Positions 16,442 through 23,978 of a DNA stretch of 64,000 nucleotides are shown here, one piece after another. The notes below the pieces were generated by a model. The model saw only the letters and a list, made by a program, of their open reading frames with translations. It was not told the origin of the DNA and ran no database searches. The DNA is from Halorubrum trapanicum. Lineage in GTDB: Archaea > Halobacteriota > Halobacteria > Halobacteriales > Haloferacaceae. The first letter of the stretch is position 1, and each line of letters begins with the position of its first letter. The stretch covers positions 97,363 through 161,362 of the forward strand of contig NZ_JAGGKE010000007.1 of assembly GCF_017873555.1 (NCBI RefSeq), given 5' to 3'. A program made the translations under genes and the position numbers.

Positions 16442-17425
16442 TCAGTCACTTCCCGCGGCCCGCGCGTGGCGTCGCGCGTCCTCGGGCGACCGTCCCTCGC
16501 GCAGCAGGGCCTCGACGAACAGCTCGCCGGCCTTGTACGACGACCGGACCATGGCGCCCGACGCGCAGTAGAGGAAGTCGAACTCCGTCTCGGCCACCCG
16601 TCGCCACGTCTCGAAGACGTCCGGGTGGACGTACTCGAACACGTCCAGATGCGAGCGCGAGGGCTGGAGGTACTGCCCGAACGTGACCACGTCGACGCCG
16701 ACCTCGCGGAGGTCCCCGAGCGTCCGGTACACCTCGTGGTCGTACTCCCCGACGCCGAGCATCAGGCTCGTCTTGGTGTGGATGTCGGACTCGCGGTCGA
16801 CCTGATCGAGGACCGCGAGGGACTGCTCGTAGTTCGCGCGGCGGTCCCGGACCGGCCACTGGAGCCGCTCGACCGTCTCGACGTTGTGCGCGATCACGTC
16901 CGGTCCCGCGTCGATGATCCGGTCTATCGCCTCGGGGTCCCCGCCGAAGTCCGGAATGAGCGTCTCGACGAGGATCTCCGAGTCCCGACGCTTGATCTCG
17001 CGGATCGTCTCGGCGAAGTGCGCCGACCCGCCGTCCGCAAGGTCGTCGCGGTCGACGGACGTGAGGACGACGTAGTCGAGACCGATCTCCGCGACCGCGT
17101 CCGCGACGTTCGCCGGTTCGGCGGGGTCGAGCGCCTCCATCCCGCCCGTCTCCACGTCACAGAAGTTACAGCCACGCGAGCAGCGGTCGCCCATGAGCAT
17201 GAACGTCGCCGTGCCGCCGGGACCCCCCTCGGCGGCGTCCGCCGCCTCGCCGTTCGGGGGCGCGTTCGCGCCCCCTGACCAACACTCGCCCATGTTCGGG
17301 CAGTTCGCCTCCTCGCAGACCGTGTGGAGGTCGTGATCGCGGAGGATGGACTTGATCTCGGTGAACCGACTCCCGGACGGCGGGCGCGACTTCAGCCAGT
17401 CCGGCTTCCGGCGGCCGCGTTGCAT
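16442..17425 (-). CDS. lipA: Lipoyl synthase
   Basis: The 327-residue radical SAM enzyme has both iron-sulfur signatures: CEEANCPNMGECW (auxiliary cluster) near residue 37 and CSRGCNFCDV (radical SAM cluster) near residue 83. It ends with the usual RSSYKAGE segment whose Ser binds the auxiliary cluster. It inserts two sulfurs into octanoyl groups on carrier proteins such as E2 or GcvH. A Gly/Ala/Pro insertion of about 20 residues lies between the first cluster and TATFMLMGDRC, unlike bacterial LipA. No lipB or ligase gene is beside it. Confidence 0.95.
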   Translation of the reverse strand: MQRGRRKPDWLKSRPPSGSRFTEIKSILRDHDLHTVCEEANCPNMGECWSGGANAPPNGEAADAAEGGPGGTATFMLMGDRCSRGCNFCDVETGGMEALDPAEPANVADAVAEIGLDYVVLTSVDRDDLADGGSAHFAETIREIKRRDSEILVETLIPDFGGDPEAIDRIIDAGPDVIAHNVETVERLQWPVRDRRANYEQSLAVLDQVDRESDIHTKTSLMLGVGEYDHEVYRTLGDLREVGVDVVTFGQYLQPSRSHLDVFEYVHPDVFETWRRVAETEFDFLYCASGAMVRSSYKAGELFVEALLREGRSPEDARRHARAAGSD

Positions 17426-17483
17426 GGTCGACCCTTGGCGTCCGAGCGCAAAAGCGTGCGGGTCGCCGGGTCCGAATCTCGGT

Positions 17484-18485
17484 TCAGGCCTCAGGGACGA
17501 AGACGTTCATCGACGGCGTCTGGATCCCCTGGAACTTGTTCTTCCAGTTGTAGGCGATGTTGAGCACGCGCCGCCGGTTCTCGGGCGGTCCCGTCACCAC
17601 GCTCACGGAGGTGCCGTCCTCCGGGATCTCGACGCGCGTGTCCTCCCACTCGAAGCCGGCGAGCAGCTCTGCGGGGTTCTCGACGGTCACCGTCGCGCTG
17701 TTTTTGTTCACCTCGTACAGCCGGTAGGAGTCGGTTTCGAGCAGCCGCTTGATATCGTCGAGGTCCTCGTCGAAGTGCGCTTCGAGCGCGTCGGCGGTGT
17801 GGTAGCCGCAGACGATCAGGTGCGCGAACGTCTCGACGTTGCGCGGGTTCTGCTCGGCGGCTCGGAGGTGATCGAAGTACGCCAGCTTCTCCTCCCTGTC
17901 GAGTTCGAGGATCTCGTTGACGATCCGCGCCGCCTCCCGCTCCGTCTCCGTCGCGTCCGGGTCGGCGAGGACCTCGTCCGCCCGCGACCCCGTGTTCTGC
18001 CCCCGCGACACGTCGAGGACGTTCTTGAGGTGTTTCGCGCGGTCGTACACCGCCGACTTGTACGACCAGTCGCGAACGTCGTCCGGGTAGTCGTCGAACT
18101 GCCGGAGCAGTGCCTCGCGGTCCTCGGGGAATCCGATCTCCTCGCGGAAGTCGCTCCACGCCGCCGCGTCCTCGAAGAGCTCGAAGTCCGTCAGCGTGTC
18201 CTGCCCGAGGTTCGCCCGCGTGCCGCCGCTGGCGACGAACTTCGCTTCGAGGAATGTCTCTCCGTCGGCGGCCTCGACGATGAGGTCGCCGAGCGAGTCG
18301 TAGGAGTTGCCGGCGTGGCGCACCGCGGTCCGGTCCGGGAAGTCGGCCTCGATCCGTTCGGCCAGGGCCTCCGCGAGGTCGGGTCGACCCTGCTCTTCGA
18401 GGTCCGCGTCGGGTTCCGCGCCGTTCGCGAACTGCGCCGTCAGCTTCTCCGTGGCCTCGACCCAGCCGCGCTCGTGTTTGCCCAT
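17484..18485 (-). CDS. Orphan PD-(D/E)XK-like nuclease candidate
   Basis: This 333-residue protein starts at ATG 18485 (MGKHERGWVEATEKLTAQFA), preceded on its strand by a TTTTTTATT box. Residues 65-100 read SYDSLGDLIVEAADGETFLE followed by AKF, which matches the D-x(n)-ExK active site of type II restriction-like nucleases: Asp in GDLIVE, then Glu-Ala-Lys on the next strand. The middle is helical, and the C-terminal 90 residues are beta-rich, ending QTPSMNVFVPEA. No DNA methyltransferase lies nearby. I infer a DNA-cleaving or DNA-repair function, but the fold assignment rests on this motif alone. Confidence 0.5.
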   Translation of the reverse strand: MGKHERGWVEATEKLTAQFANGAEPDADLEEQGRPDLAEALAERIEADFPDRTAVRHAGNSYDSLGDLIVEAADGETFLEAKFVASGGTRANLGQDTLTDFELFEDAAAWSDFREEIGFPEDREALLRQFDDYPDDVRDWSYKSAVYDRAKHLKNVLDVSRGQNTGSRADEVLADPDATETEREAARIVNEILELDREEKLAYFDHLRAAEQNPRNVETFAHLIVCGYHTADALEAHFDEDLDDIKRLLETDSYRLYEVNKNSATVTVENPAELLAGFEWEDTRVEIPEDGTSVSVVTGPPENRRRVLNIAYNWKNKFQGIQTPSMNVFVPEA

Positions 18486-18620
18486 GTGACGTATCGGTCG
18501 GGGAGTGGGGAATAAAAAAGCGCCTACCGCGGGGAGACTCCATCCGTCGCGGAGAGACGCGACGACCGGAGGCATTTACCTCAGTCGCGACAGTACGACT
18601 CCTCAACGGCGTGTTTCGAA

Positions 18621-19037
18621 ATGACTGAGATCGTCGACGGGCTTTTTATTGGGACCGTATCGGACGCCGAAGACGAGTCGCTCCTTCGGGAGGGCGGTGT
18701 CGACGTCGTCGTCTCGCTCACGCACGGCGATCCGGACACCGGGACCGTCAACCGCGTCGATATTCCGATGCTGGACGGGCCGCAAAACGAGTACTCGGCG
18801 TTCGCCGACGCCGTGGAGACGGTCGTGGAGCGGCGCGAGGCCGGTCAGCGCGTCCTGATCCACTGTTCGGCCGGCGCCTCGCGCAGTCCGGCGGTCGCCG
18901 CCGCGGCGATGACGCGCCTGACGGAGCGGGGGCTCGACGAGGCGTTCGAGCAGGTGCTCGCGCGGCGGCCGGCGGCCGACCCGCACGACGCGCTGGTCCG
19001 GCGGGCAGCGACGTTCGCGGCCCGCGGTCGCGAGTAA
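18621..19037 (+). CDS. Dual-specificity protein phosphatase
   Basis: The 138-residue protein contains the Cys-phosphatase signature HCSAGASRS at about residues 82-90, matching HCx5R with the following Ser. It also has the preceding general-acid region (DIPMLDGPQNEYSAF) and the start TEIVDGLFIGTVSDAEDES, typical of compact dual-specificity phosphatases. It should remove phosphate from Tyr or Ser/Thr residues, or from a small molecule. The nuclease-like gene is divergently transcribed from about 135 bases away, so the two promoters share one intergenic region. Confidence 0.88.
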   Translation: MTEIVDGLFIGTVSDAEDESLLREGGVDVVVSLTHGDPDTGTVNRVDIPMLDGPQNEYSAFADAVETVVERREAGQRVLIHCSAGASRSPAVAAAAMTRLTERGLDEAFEQVLARRPAADPHDALVRRAATFAARGRE

Positions 19038-19057
19038 GGCACCACGTCGTAGGAAGA

Positions 19058-19113
19058 GCCTAGGCCGAGATTTGAACTCGGGGTCTCGTCCTTACCAAGG
19101 ACTTGCTTTACCG
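19058..19113 (-). pseudogene. 3' half of a tRNA-Thr gene, truncated
   Basis: Read on the minus strand, this segment has a D-loop end (CGGTAAAGC), an anticodon arm with GGT in the loop, a T arm (CCGAG-TTCAAAT-CTCGG) and a 3' acceptor strand CCTAGGC. The 5' acceptor strand and D stem are absent: the 15 bases where they should lie do not pair. The 21 bases at 19082-19102 are identical to 20478-20498 in the intact tRNA-Thr on the same strand. The acceptor strand CCTAGGC still pairs with GCCTGGG, the 5' strand of the intact tRNA-Thr. This looks like the displaced 3' half of that tRNA gene. Confidence 0.75.
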
Positions 19114-19435
19114 AGGAGGCCTTCGGCCCTAAAAGCGGCTACCTTTGCCGCAAACGCCCACTTTGCGTGCTTCTTATCTCTCTATTAGCAACGCTATTTA
19201 TAAAAGAATTGGGTATTCAGCCCCGTATGTCGTCTGTGGACACCGGAAAACGACAACCGTGTTCGGGTGAACGTTGCCATACTTATCACATCAGAATTGT
19301 GTTGGGTTAGAGTGATTCAGCTGGATGTTTCCTTCATCGAGCCGGAGATTTCTTGAAATCCTATTAGTTCGATACTTTTTCTACTTAATCAGTTGATAGA
19401 TAGTGTCAAAGCAGGTTAATTTTAACTGAAATACG

Positions 19436-19735
19436 TCACCTTCCGAGTTTCCGCTGTTCGAGCCTGATATCGTGTTCACGCCACTGATAACGTGCATAGA
19501 GTACACCTATAATTCCAATAAGAAACATTATAGCCCCCACAATAATGTCATTATTCAAAAATACGGCAATTAGACCAGCCCCCGCGAGAATGAGTCCGAT
19601 AAATCCTATGCCATAGGTCTTTACCCTAAAAACCACATAGTTTTTGAAGCTCATATTTTGCCAATTATGCCATATACCATTAAGCCTATGGGATGATTTC
19701 CTCTTGTGTAGCAGGTGCTTATATTCTGCCGGCAT
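19436..19735 (-). CDS. Two-span membrane protein within the tRNA-Thr element
   Basis: The 99-residue product is Lys- and Ile-rich (MPAEYKHLLHKRKSSHRLNG), very unlike the acidic core proteome, and uses AT-rich codons. Two transmembrane helices lie at about 40-58 (TYGIGFIGLILAGAGLIAV) and 64-82 (IIVGAIMFLIGIIGVLYAR), followed by a charged tail (REHDIRLEQRKLGR). It lies 16 bases downstream of the zinc-motif gene on the same strand, so they may be co-transcribed. The family is not recognised. The composition indicates recent acquisition. Confidence 0.6.
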   Translation of the reverse strand: MPAEYKHLLHKRKSSHRLNGIWHNWQNMSFKNYVVFRVKTYGIGFIGLILAGAGLIAVFLNNDIIVGAIMFLIGIIGVLYARYQWREHDIRLEQRKLGR

Positions 19736-19751
19736 TACTTAATATGATATT

Positions 19752-19976
19752 TTATATTACATCCCAGCCGGAGCCTTGACACTTCGAACAGAGGTTGACA
19801 CCGTGAGCGCCGCTACCATTACAAGGGCGGCATCTCTCCAGTCTCTCTCCGCCTCGAAGTCGGTACTTGTGCCGTCCACTGCCGCCGCATGCTGGACACT
19901 CACCAACTCCCTCGACTCCTGTGCCGCCGCAGTAGGCACAATCTACGATTTCCACATTCGGTTGCCTCCGTGGCAT
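19752..19976 (-). CDS. DnaJ-type CxxCxGxG zinc protein within the tRNA-Thr element
   Basis: This 74-residue protein contains four CxxCxGxG units (CAYCGGTG, CPACGGSG, CRPCNGSG, CSKCQGSG) spaced as in the DnaJ zinc-binding domain. It has nothing else apart from a short N-terminal tail. In DnaJ this domain binds two zincs and unfolded polypeptides. Here it stands alone without a J domain. It could be a zinc-binding adaptor for the adjacent membrane protein. The codon use is AT-rich, consistent with the mobile context. Confidence 0.65.
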   Translation of the reverse strand: MPRRQPNVEIVDCAYCGGTGVEGVGECPACGGSGRHKYRLRGGERLERCRPCNGSGAHGVNLCSKCQGSGWDVI

Positions 19977-20453
19977 ACTTTGCCAATCACAAGCGAAGGT
20001 ACAAAAAGTTACGACTGTGTAATTACACTTATCGACAGGAATTAGCGTGTGGATTTGTTCCGCTGTACTTACCGAAGCGACTCACCACATCGAGGTGTAG
20101 AAGGAACACTCCTCGATGATGTGGCTCACGACTGACGGCGACCGGGGCCAAATTCTCTACCCGTATCTCGCCGCATCGAGGGGCGTTTTATCATATTCCT
20201 GACTATGATTCATTCATCCCTCTGTGAGCGCGGATTAGCAAAATCAGGAGAGTCCCTTGAGGGGACGCGCCCCCGGTCAATTTCGAGTCTATCCCGCCGG
20301 AGTCTGTGAGTTGGTTTGTGTGTCCTGACACTTCATCGAATCGCATTACGGCGAGGGATGCCCTGTTTAGCGAGAGAATGGAATCTTGAACGGGTTTCGT
20401 TCAGACGAGTGTAGCCCGAAAAGTGTGCGCACAAGGAGTGTACGGAGGAAAGA

Positions 20454-20524
20454 GCCTGAGGGGGGATTTGAACCCCCGGTCTCGTCCTTACCAAGGACGC
20501 GCTTTACCGCTAAGCTACCCAGGC
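20454..20524 (-). tRNA. tRNA-Thr (GGT)
   Basis: On the minus strand the sequence folds as acceptor GCCTGGG with CTCAGGC, D arm GCTT-AAGC, anticodon stem CGTCC-GGACG around TTGGTAA (anticodon GGT, Thr), and T arm GGGGG-TTCAAAT-CCCCC. CCA is not encoded. A CCATAAAG box lies about 27-33 bases upstream of the 5' end. The 3' half probably came from the integrated element, because a second, different 3' half with a compatible acceptor strand lies 1.4 kb downstream. Confidence 0.95.
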
Positions 20525-20621
20525 ACGCAAACTGTCGTTGACCGGATTCGACTTTATGGGTTTCGATTCGCGGGCGCGGCGTCGGGGAATCATCGGGTCT
20601 CCCCGGAAGCGTCCCCCGCGA

Positions 20622-21284
20622 TTAACTGTCGGTCGCGCCGACAGCGCGGTCGGAGATGTCCGCGATGCGGTCGGCGGTCGCCTCCGGCAGCGCCCGGCCC
20701 GCGGGCGGGAACTCGCCGTCGCAGTCGGCGGCGAGATCGCGGGCGTACGCGAGCAGCTCCCCGGGCGGGTCGCCGCCGACGGCGGTGGTGCCGGCGACGA
20801 CGGCGAGTTCGAGCGCGTCCACCTCCAGGTTGCGGTCGAGTCCGGCCGCCGTCTCGGCGTCCGCGTCCTCCCGGTCGCGCAGGGTCTGGTCGCGTCCGAA
20901 CGCGCGCACCACGTCGACGGCGGGGCGGGCGGCGTCGGTACAGGCCAAAAGCGAGAACCCCCGCGAGACGAGCACGTCGGCGGCGAGGACGTCCATGTCC
21001 GCGTCGATGTCGGCGGCGGTCGGCGCCGTCACCCACGGCTCCTCGCGGGCCACCGTGCGAGTGAGCCGCAACCCCTCGTAGATGAGCTGTACGCCCGCGG
21101 CGCGGCCGGCCACGCCGGCGAGGTCGACCTCCGGTTTCAACGCGCGAGCGGTGACCAGCGCCAGCACGCCGGGGGTCACCGCGGCGTCGACGAGTCGGGA
21201 GTCGAGGGCCTCGCGGAGCTGTTCGGGTTCCACGTCCGCGAGCGCCTCTCGCGCGGCGTCACGCGCTCGCGCGGCATCGTCCAT
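20622..21284 (-). CDS. Conserved haloarchaeal protein (DUF7114-like)
   Basis: The 220-residue, almost all-helical protein begins MDDAARARDAAREALADVEP. It has the phrases GVQLIYEGLRLTRTVAREEP and DMDVLAADVLVSRGFSLLAC. The pattern of long helices, including DMDVLAADVLVSRG, recalls the all-alpha fold of polyprenyl diphosphate synthases. The Asp-rich DDxxD metal-binding motifs are absent. It may be a non-catalytic relative, as seen in small subunits of heteromeric prenyl synthases. I am sure it is a real gene and unsure of the relationship. Confidence 0.65.
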   Translation of the reverse strand: MDDAARARDAAREALADVEPEQLREALDSRLVDAAVTPGVLALVTARALKPEVDLAGVAGRAAGVQLIYEGLRLTRTVAREEPWVTAPTAADIDADMDVLAADVLVSRGFSLLACTDAARPAVDVVRAFGRDQTLRDREDADAETAAGLDRNLEVDALELAVVAGTTAVGGDPPGELLAYARDLAADCDGEFPPAGRALPEATADRIADISDRAVGATDS

Positions 21285-21343
21285 TGTCGTTCGATAGACG
21301 AGCGAAGGGCAAAGACCTTTGGAAACGAACGGGATGCCGTCTC

Positions 21344-22051
21344 GTGATCCGAACCCGAACCGACGGCGACGTGCGCGTCGTCACGCTCGACCGCCCCGAA
21401 GCGCGCAACGCGCTCCGACCGCCGGACCTGACCGCTCTCCGAGAGGCGTTCGAAGAGCCGGAGAGCGACGAACGCCGGCCGGTGACGTACCTCCGGGGCG
21501 CCGGCGACGCCTTCTGTGCCGGCGCCGACCTCGACGCGGTCGCGGCACTCGACGACCCGGAGGCGTTCGCGCGGCAGGGTCAGCGCGCGGCCGCCGGGAT
21601 CGAGGAGTCGGAGTCGGTCGTCGTCTGCGGCGTCGACGGCCCGGCCCGCGGCGGCGGCGTCGAACTGGCGCTGGCAGCGGACGTCCGCGTCGCGACTCCG
21701 CGGGCGACGTTCGGCGAACCCGGCGTCTCGCTCGGCCTGTTCGGCGCGTGGGGCGGGACGGTCAGGCTCCCCCGCGTCATGCGCGAGGGCGACGCGCTCG
21801 ACTTCGCGCTCTCGGGGCGCGTCCTCGACGCCGAGGCCGCGCTGCGGACCGGACTCGTCTCCCGCGTCGTCGACGACCCCCGCGCGGTGGCCGACGAGAT
21901 CGCGGCGGGCGAGTCGAACGCGCTCGCGGCGATCAAACGGCGGATTCGGGACCGTCGAGACGACGAGACGCAGGAGCGCGCCGAGGCGGCGGCGTTCGCC
22001 GACCTCCACGACGCCCACGCGGACGAGATCGCACGCGGGAGAGGAGAGTGA
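21344..22051 (+). CDS. Enoyl-CoA hydratase/isomerase family protein
   Basis: The 235-residue crotonase-fold protein starts at GTG 21344 (VIRTRTDGDVRVVTLDRPEA), the family's normal beginning. It shows the oxyanion-hole segments FCAGADLDAV and VDGPARGGGVELALAADVRV. The catalytic Glu region reads FGEPGVSLGLFGAWGGTVRL, the place of Glu144 in rat hydratase, with an acidic residue in FGEP. It probably acts in fatty-acid or amino-acid acyl-CoA breakdown. The exact substrate is unknown. An ATG at 21284 would add 20 unconserved residues. Confidence 0.88.
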   Translation: MIRTRTDGDVRVVTLDRPEARNALRPPDLTALREAFEEPESDERRPVTYLRGAGDAFCAGADLDAVAALDDPEAFARQGQRAAAGIEESESVVVCGVDGPARGGGVELALAADVRVATPRATFGEPGVSLGLFGAWGGTVRLPRVMREGDALDFALSGRVLDAEAALRTGLVSRVVDDPRAVADEIAAGESNALAAIKRRIRDRRDDETQERAEAAAFADLHDAHADEIARGRGE

Positions 22052-22140
22052 TGCGGGGCGGCGACGGCGACCGGACCGCGTTTCCGTCCCGATGTGACAG
22101 ACTTAAGTGAGTCTCCGACCAATCCCGAGATGCGAAGCAC

Positions 22141-22211
22141 GCACCGGTAGTGTAGTGGTATCACGCAACCTTGCCATGGTTGCAACCCGAGTTCAAATCT
22201 CGGCCGGTGCA
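22141..22211 (+). tRNA. tRNA-Gly (GCC)
   Basis: The acceptor stem GCACCGG with CCGGTGC, D arm with GTAGTGGTATCAC, anticodon stem GCAAC-GTTGC around CTTGCCATG (GCC, Gly) and T arm CCGAG-TTCAAAT-CTCGG are all intact, with discriminator A at 22211. An AT-rich ACTTAAG box lies about 35 bases upstream. A second copy of its last 23 bases is found at 22318-22340. Confidence 0.95.
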
Positions 22212-22317
22212 TTTCTCCAACGTAGTGAGAGAAGTCTCCGAGAGAGGTTTGAACGCTATCAGTCGCGCGCAGCGAAGGGGCGGGCGAAGCGATCCCTGAG
22301 CGAGCACGTCTGGTTCT

Positions 22318-22340
22318 GAGTTCAGATCTCGGCCGGTGTA
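22318..22340 (+). repeat. Duplicated 3' end of tRNA-Gly (attachment-site-like scar)
   Basis: These 23 bases match 22189-22211 of tRNA-Gly at 21 of 23 positions (T-loop and acceptor 3' strand, GAGTTCAGATCTCGGCCGGT versus GAGTTCAAATCTCGGCCGGT). The copy lies 129 bases downstream in direct orientation. Integrases that target the T-loop and 3' end of tRNAs leave exactly this pattern. The 106 bases between hold no gene, so the element has been lost or reduced to a scar. Repeat copy C starts 35 bases further on. Confidence 0.6.
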
Positions 22341-22374
22341 CCCCTTTCAGTCGTTTTCGACGCCGTCGAGAGCA

Positions 22375-22616
22375 CCTCCAAAGCCCCAGCCGCGAGGGCT
22401 CGCGCACCTCGCTGCGCCCTTCAGTCGCTCACTCCGTTCGCTCCTTCCAGGGCTTGCGTCGGTGTGCTTCGCCCTCGCGGCTGCCCCTTTGAGTCCCGCC
22501 CCGCACAGCAACCACAGCCTCACGCCTCCCCAGCCTCGTCAGTCGCCGTCGCTTCGCTCCGGCGACCTCGCGCGTGCGACTCGCGCCCTCCGGGCGCTCG
22601 TCGGCACGCGCCACGG
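22375..22616 (-). repeat. Dispersed structured repeat, copy C
   Basis: Read on the minus strand, the copy has GGCGCGTGCC, the P1/P2 helices (P2 GCGCCCggaGGGCGC), the invariant GAGGCTGGGGAGGCGTGAGG, then CAAAGGGGCAG. The outer stem CCGCGAGGGC (22471-22480) pairs with GCCCTCGCGG (22390-22399) before CTGGGGCTTTGGAGG. The stem sequence differs from copy B but still pairs. A TTTATAAA box at 22626-22633 lies about 10 bases upstream of the element start on the minus strand. The rest of 22212-22781 holds no gene. Confidence 0.85.
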
Positions 22617-22781
22617 CCTCGTTGATTTATAAATAGCACACACTGGCCCTCGTCGCTGTTTAAGTACCGTATCGCGTCCACGTTCGTCTCGTGACGTGAC
22701 CGAGGACGAGCGTCGCACGGGCGGAGCCGACGGCGACGGACCCCGTCCGTTTAACAGCGCGTGCGTCCTCTGTTCGCGTAT

Positions 22782-23948
22782 ATGGTAGAGATTCTTCTTC
22801 TCGTCGGGGTCGCGGTGGCGGCGTTCGTCGGATACAACATCGGCGGGGCGACGACGGGACCGGCGTTCGGACCGGCCGTCGGCGCGGACGTGTTGTCGAA
22901 GGCGGGCGCGGCGGCGCTGATGTCGGTGTTCTTCTTTATCGGCGCTGGGACGCTGGGCCAGCGCGTGGTCACGACGCTGGGCGAGGACCTCGTCACCGGC
23001 GCGAGCGTGTTCACGCTGGAGACGAGCATCATCGTCCTCTTTTTCATCGGCGGCGCGCTGTTCGTCGGCAACTTCGCCGGCGTCCCGGCGTCGACGTCGA
23101 TGACGGCGGTCGGCTCCATCGCCGGGCTGGGGATCGCGACGAACACCCTCGACTGGGCGGTGATGGGCGAAATCGCGATCTGGTGGCTCGTCGCGCCGAT
23201 CATCGGGTTCTGGGTGTCGGGCGTCGTCGGGCGCTACTTCTACTCCGCGATCGACCGCTGGGTGGCGATCGAGAGCACCGAGGGCGCGCTGTTCGAGTTC
23301 GACCGCTCGGGGCTGATCCCGAAGCCGGTCCTCGGACCGAACACGACGCGGCGAGAGCTGACGGGCGGGATCGTCGTCATCGCCATCGGCTGCCTGATGG
23401 CGTTCTCCTCGGGCACGTCGAACATCGCGAACGCCATCGCGCCGCTCGTCGCGCTCGACTCCGTGGAGATGACGCCGATGATCCTCCTCGGCAGCGCCGC
23501 GGTCGCGGTGGGCGCGTTCACCATCGCGCGCCGGACGCTCGACACGCTCGGCAACGACATCACCGACCTCCCGCTGACGGCCGCCATCGTCGTCGCGGTC
23601 GTCTCCTCCGGGATCGTCATCAGCCTCTCGGCGGTCGGGATCCCCGCCTCGTTCGTGATCATCGCGACGATGTCGATCGTCGGTCTCGGCTGGGGGCGCG
23701 CGACCCGCACGGTGACGGTGCGGGAGGGGATCAAAGGCGAGAAGGAGCCGACGGTCTCCGTCGGCGCGCTGACGGCCGACGAGATGCCGCCGATCGGGGA
23801 GGGCGACGCGAGCGACATCCCCTCGGCGTCGGACCTGTTCAATCCCGGGACGAGCGCGCGCGTCGTGCTGATGCAAAACGTCGTGCCGATCCTCTCGACG
23901 GTGGGGGCGCTGGTGACGTTCACCGTGCTCTTCACGTTCGTCTGGTAG
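22782..23948 (+). CDS. Inorganic phosphate transporter, PiT family
   Basis: The 388-residue membrane protein has about ten spans and the two inverted PiT signature regions: GYNIGGATTGPAFGPAVGAD near residue 18, and later CLMAFSSGTSNIANAIAPLV near residue 205. These hold the paired phosphate- and cation-binding Asn/Asp positions, partly substituted by Gly/Ser as in other archaeal members. The family moves phosphate with H+ or Na+. ATG 22782 is chosen because it begins directly with the first membrane segment. Confidence 0.88.
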   Translation: MVEILLLVGVAVAAFVGYNIGGATTGPAFGPAVGADVLSKAGAAALMSVFFFIGAGTLGQRVVTTLGEDLVTGASVFTLETSIIVLFFIGGALFVGNFAGVPASTSMTAVGSIAGLGIATNTLDWAVMGEIAIWWLVAPIIGFWVSGVVGRYFYSAIDRWVAIESTEGALFEFDRSGLIPKPVLGPNTTRRELTGGIVVIAIGCLMAFSSGTSNIANAIAPLVALDSVEMTPMILLGSAAVAVGAFTIARRTLDTLGNDITDLPLTAAIVVAVVSSGIVISLSAVGIPASFVIIATMSIVGLGWGRATRTVTVREGIKGEKEPTVSVGALTADEMPPIGEGDASDIPSASDLFNPGTSARVVLMQNVVPILSTVGALVTFTVLFTFVW

Positions 23949-23978
23949 ACCGGTCTCGGAGGTCCCGACCGGAACCGA

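Larger units (their letters stand above)
19082..20498. mobile_element. Relic integrative element inserted in tRNA-Thr(GGT)
   Basis: The segment is bounded by two direct copies of a 21-base tRNA-Thr anticodon-arm sequence (19082-19102 and 20478-20498), 1396 bases apart. It is visibly AT-rich compared with the rest of the window. It encodes two small minus-strand genes of foreign composition (19436-19976). The intact tRNA lies at one end and a displaced 3' half at the other, the arrangement left by tRNA-targeting integrases. No integrase is visible, so the element is either decayed or was mobilised in trans. The remaining stretches 19114-19435 and 19977-20453 hold no convincing gene. CCACATCGAGG (20084-20094) and CCTCGATGATGTGG (20111-20124) form a near-inverted repeat. 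Confidence 0.6.
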
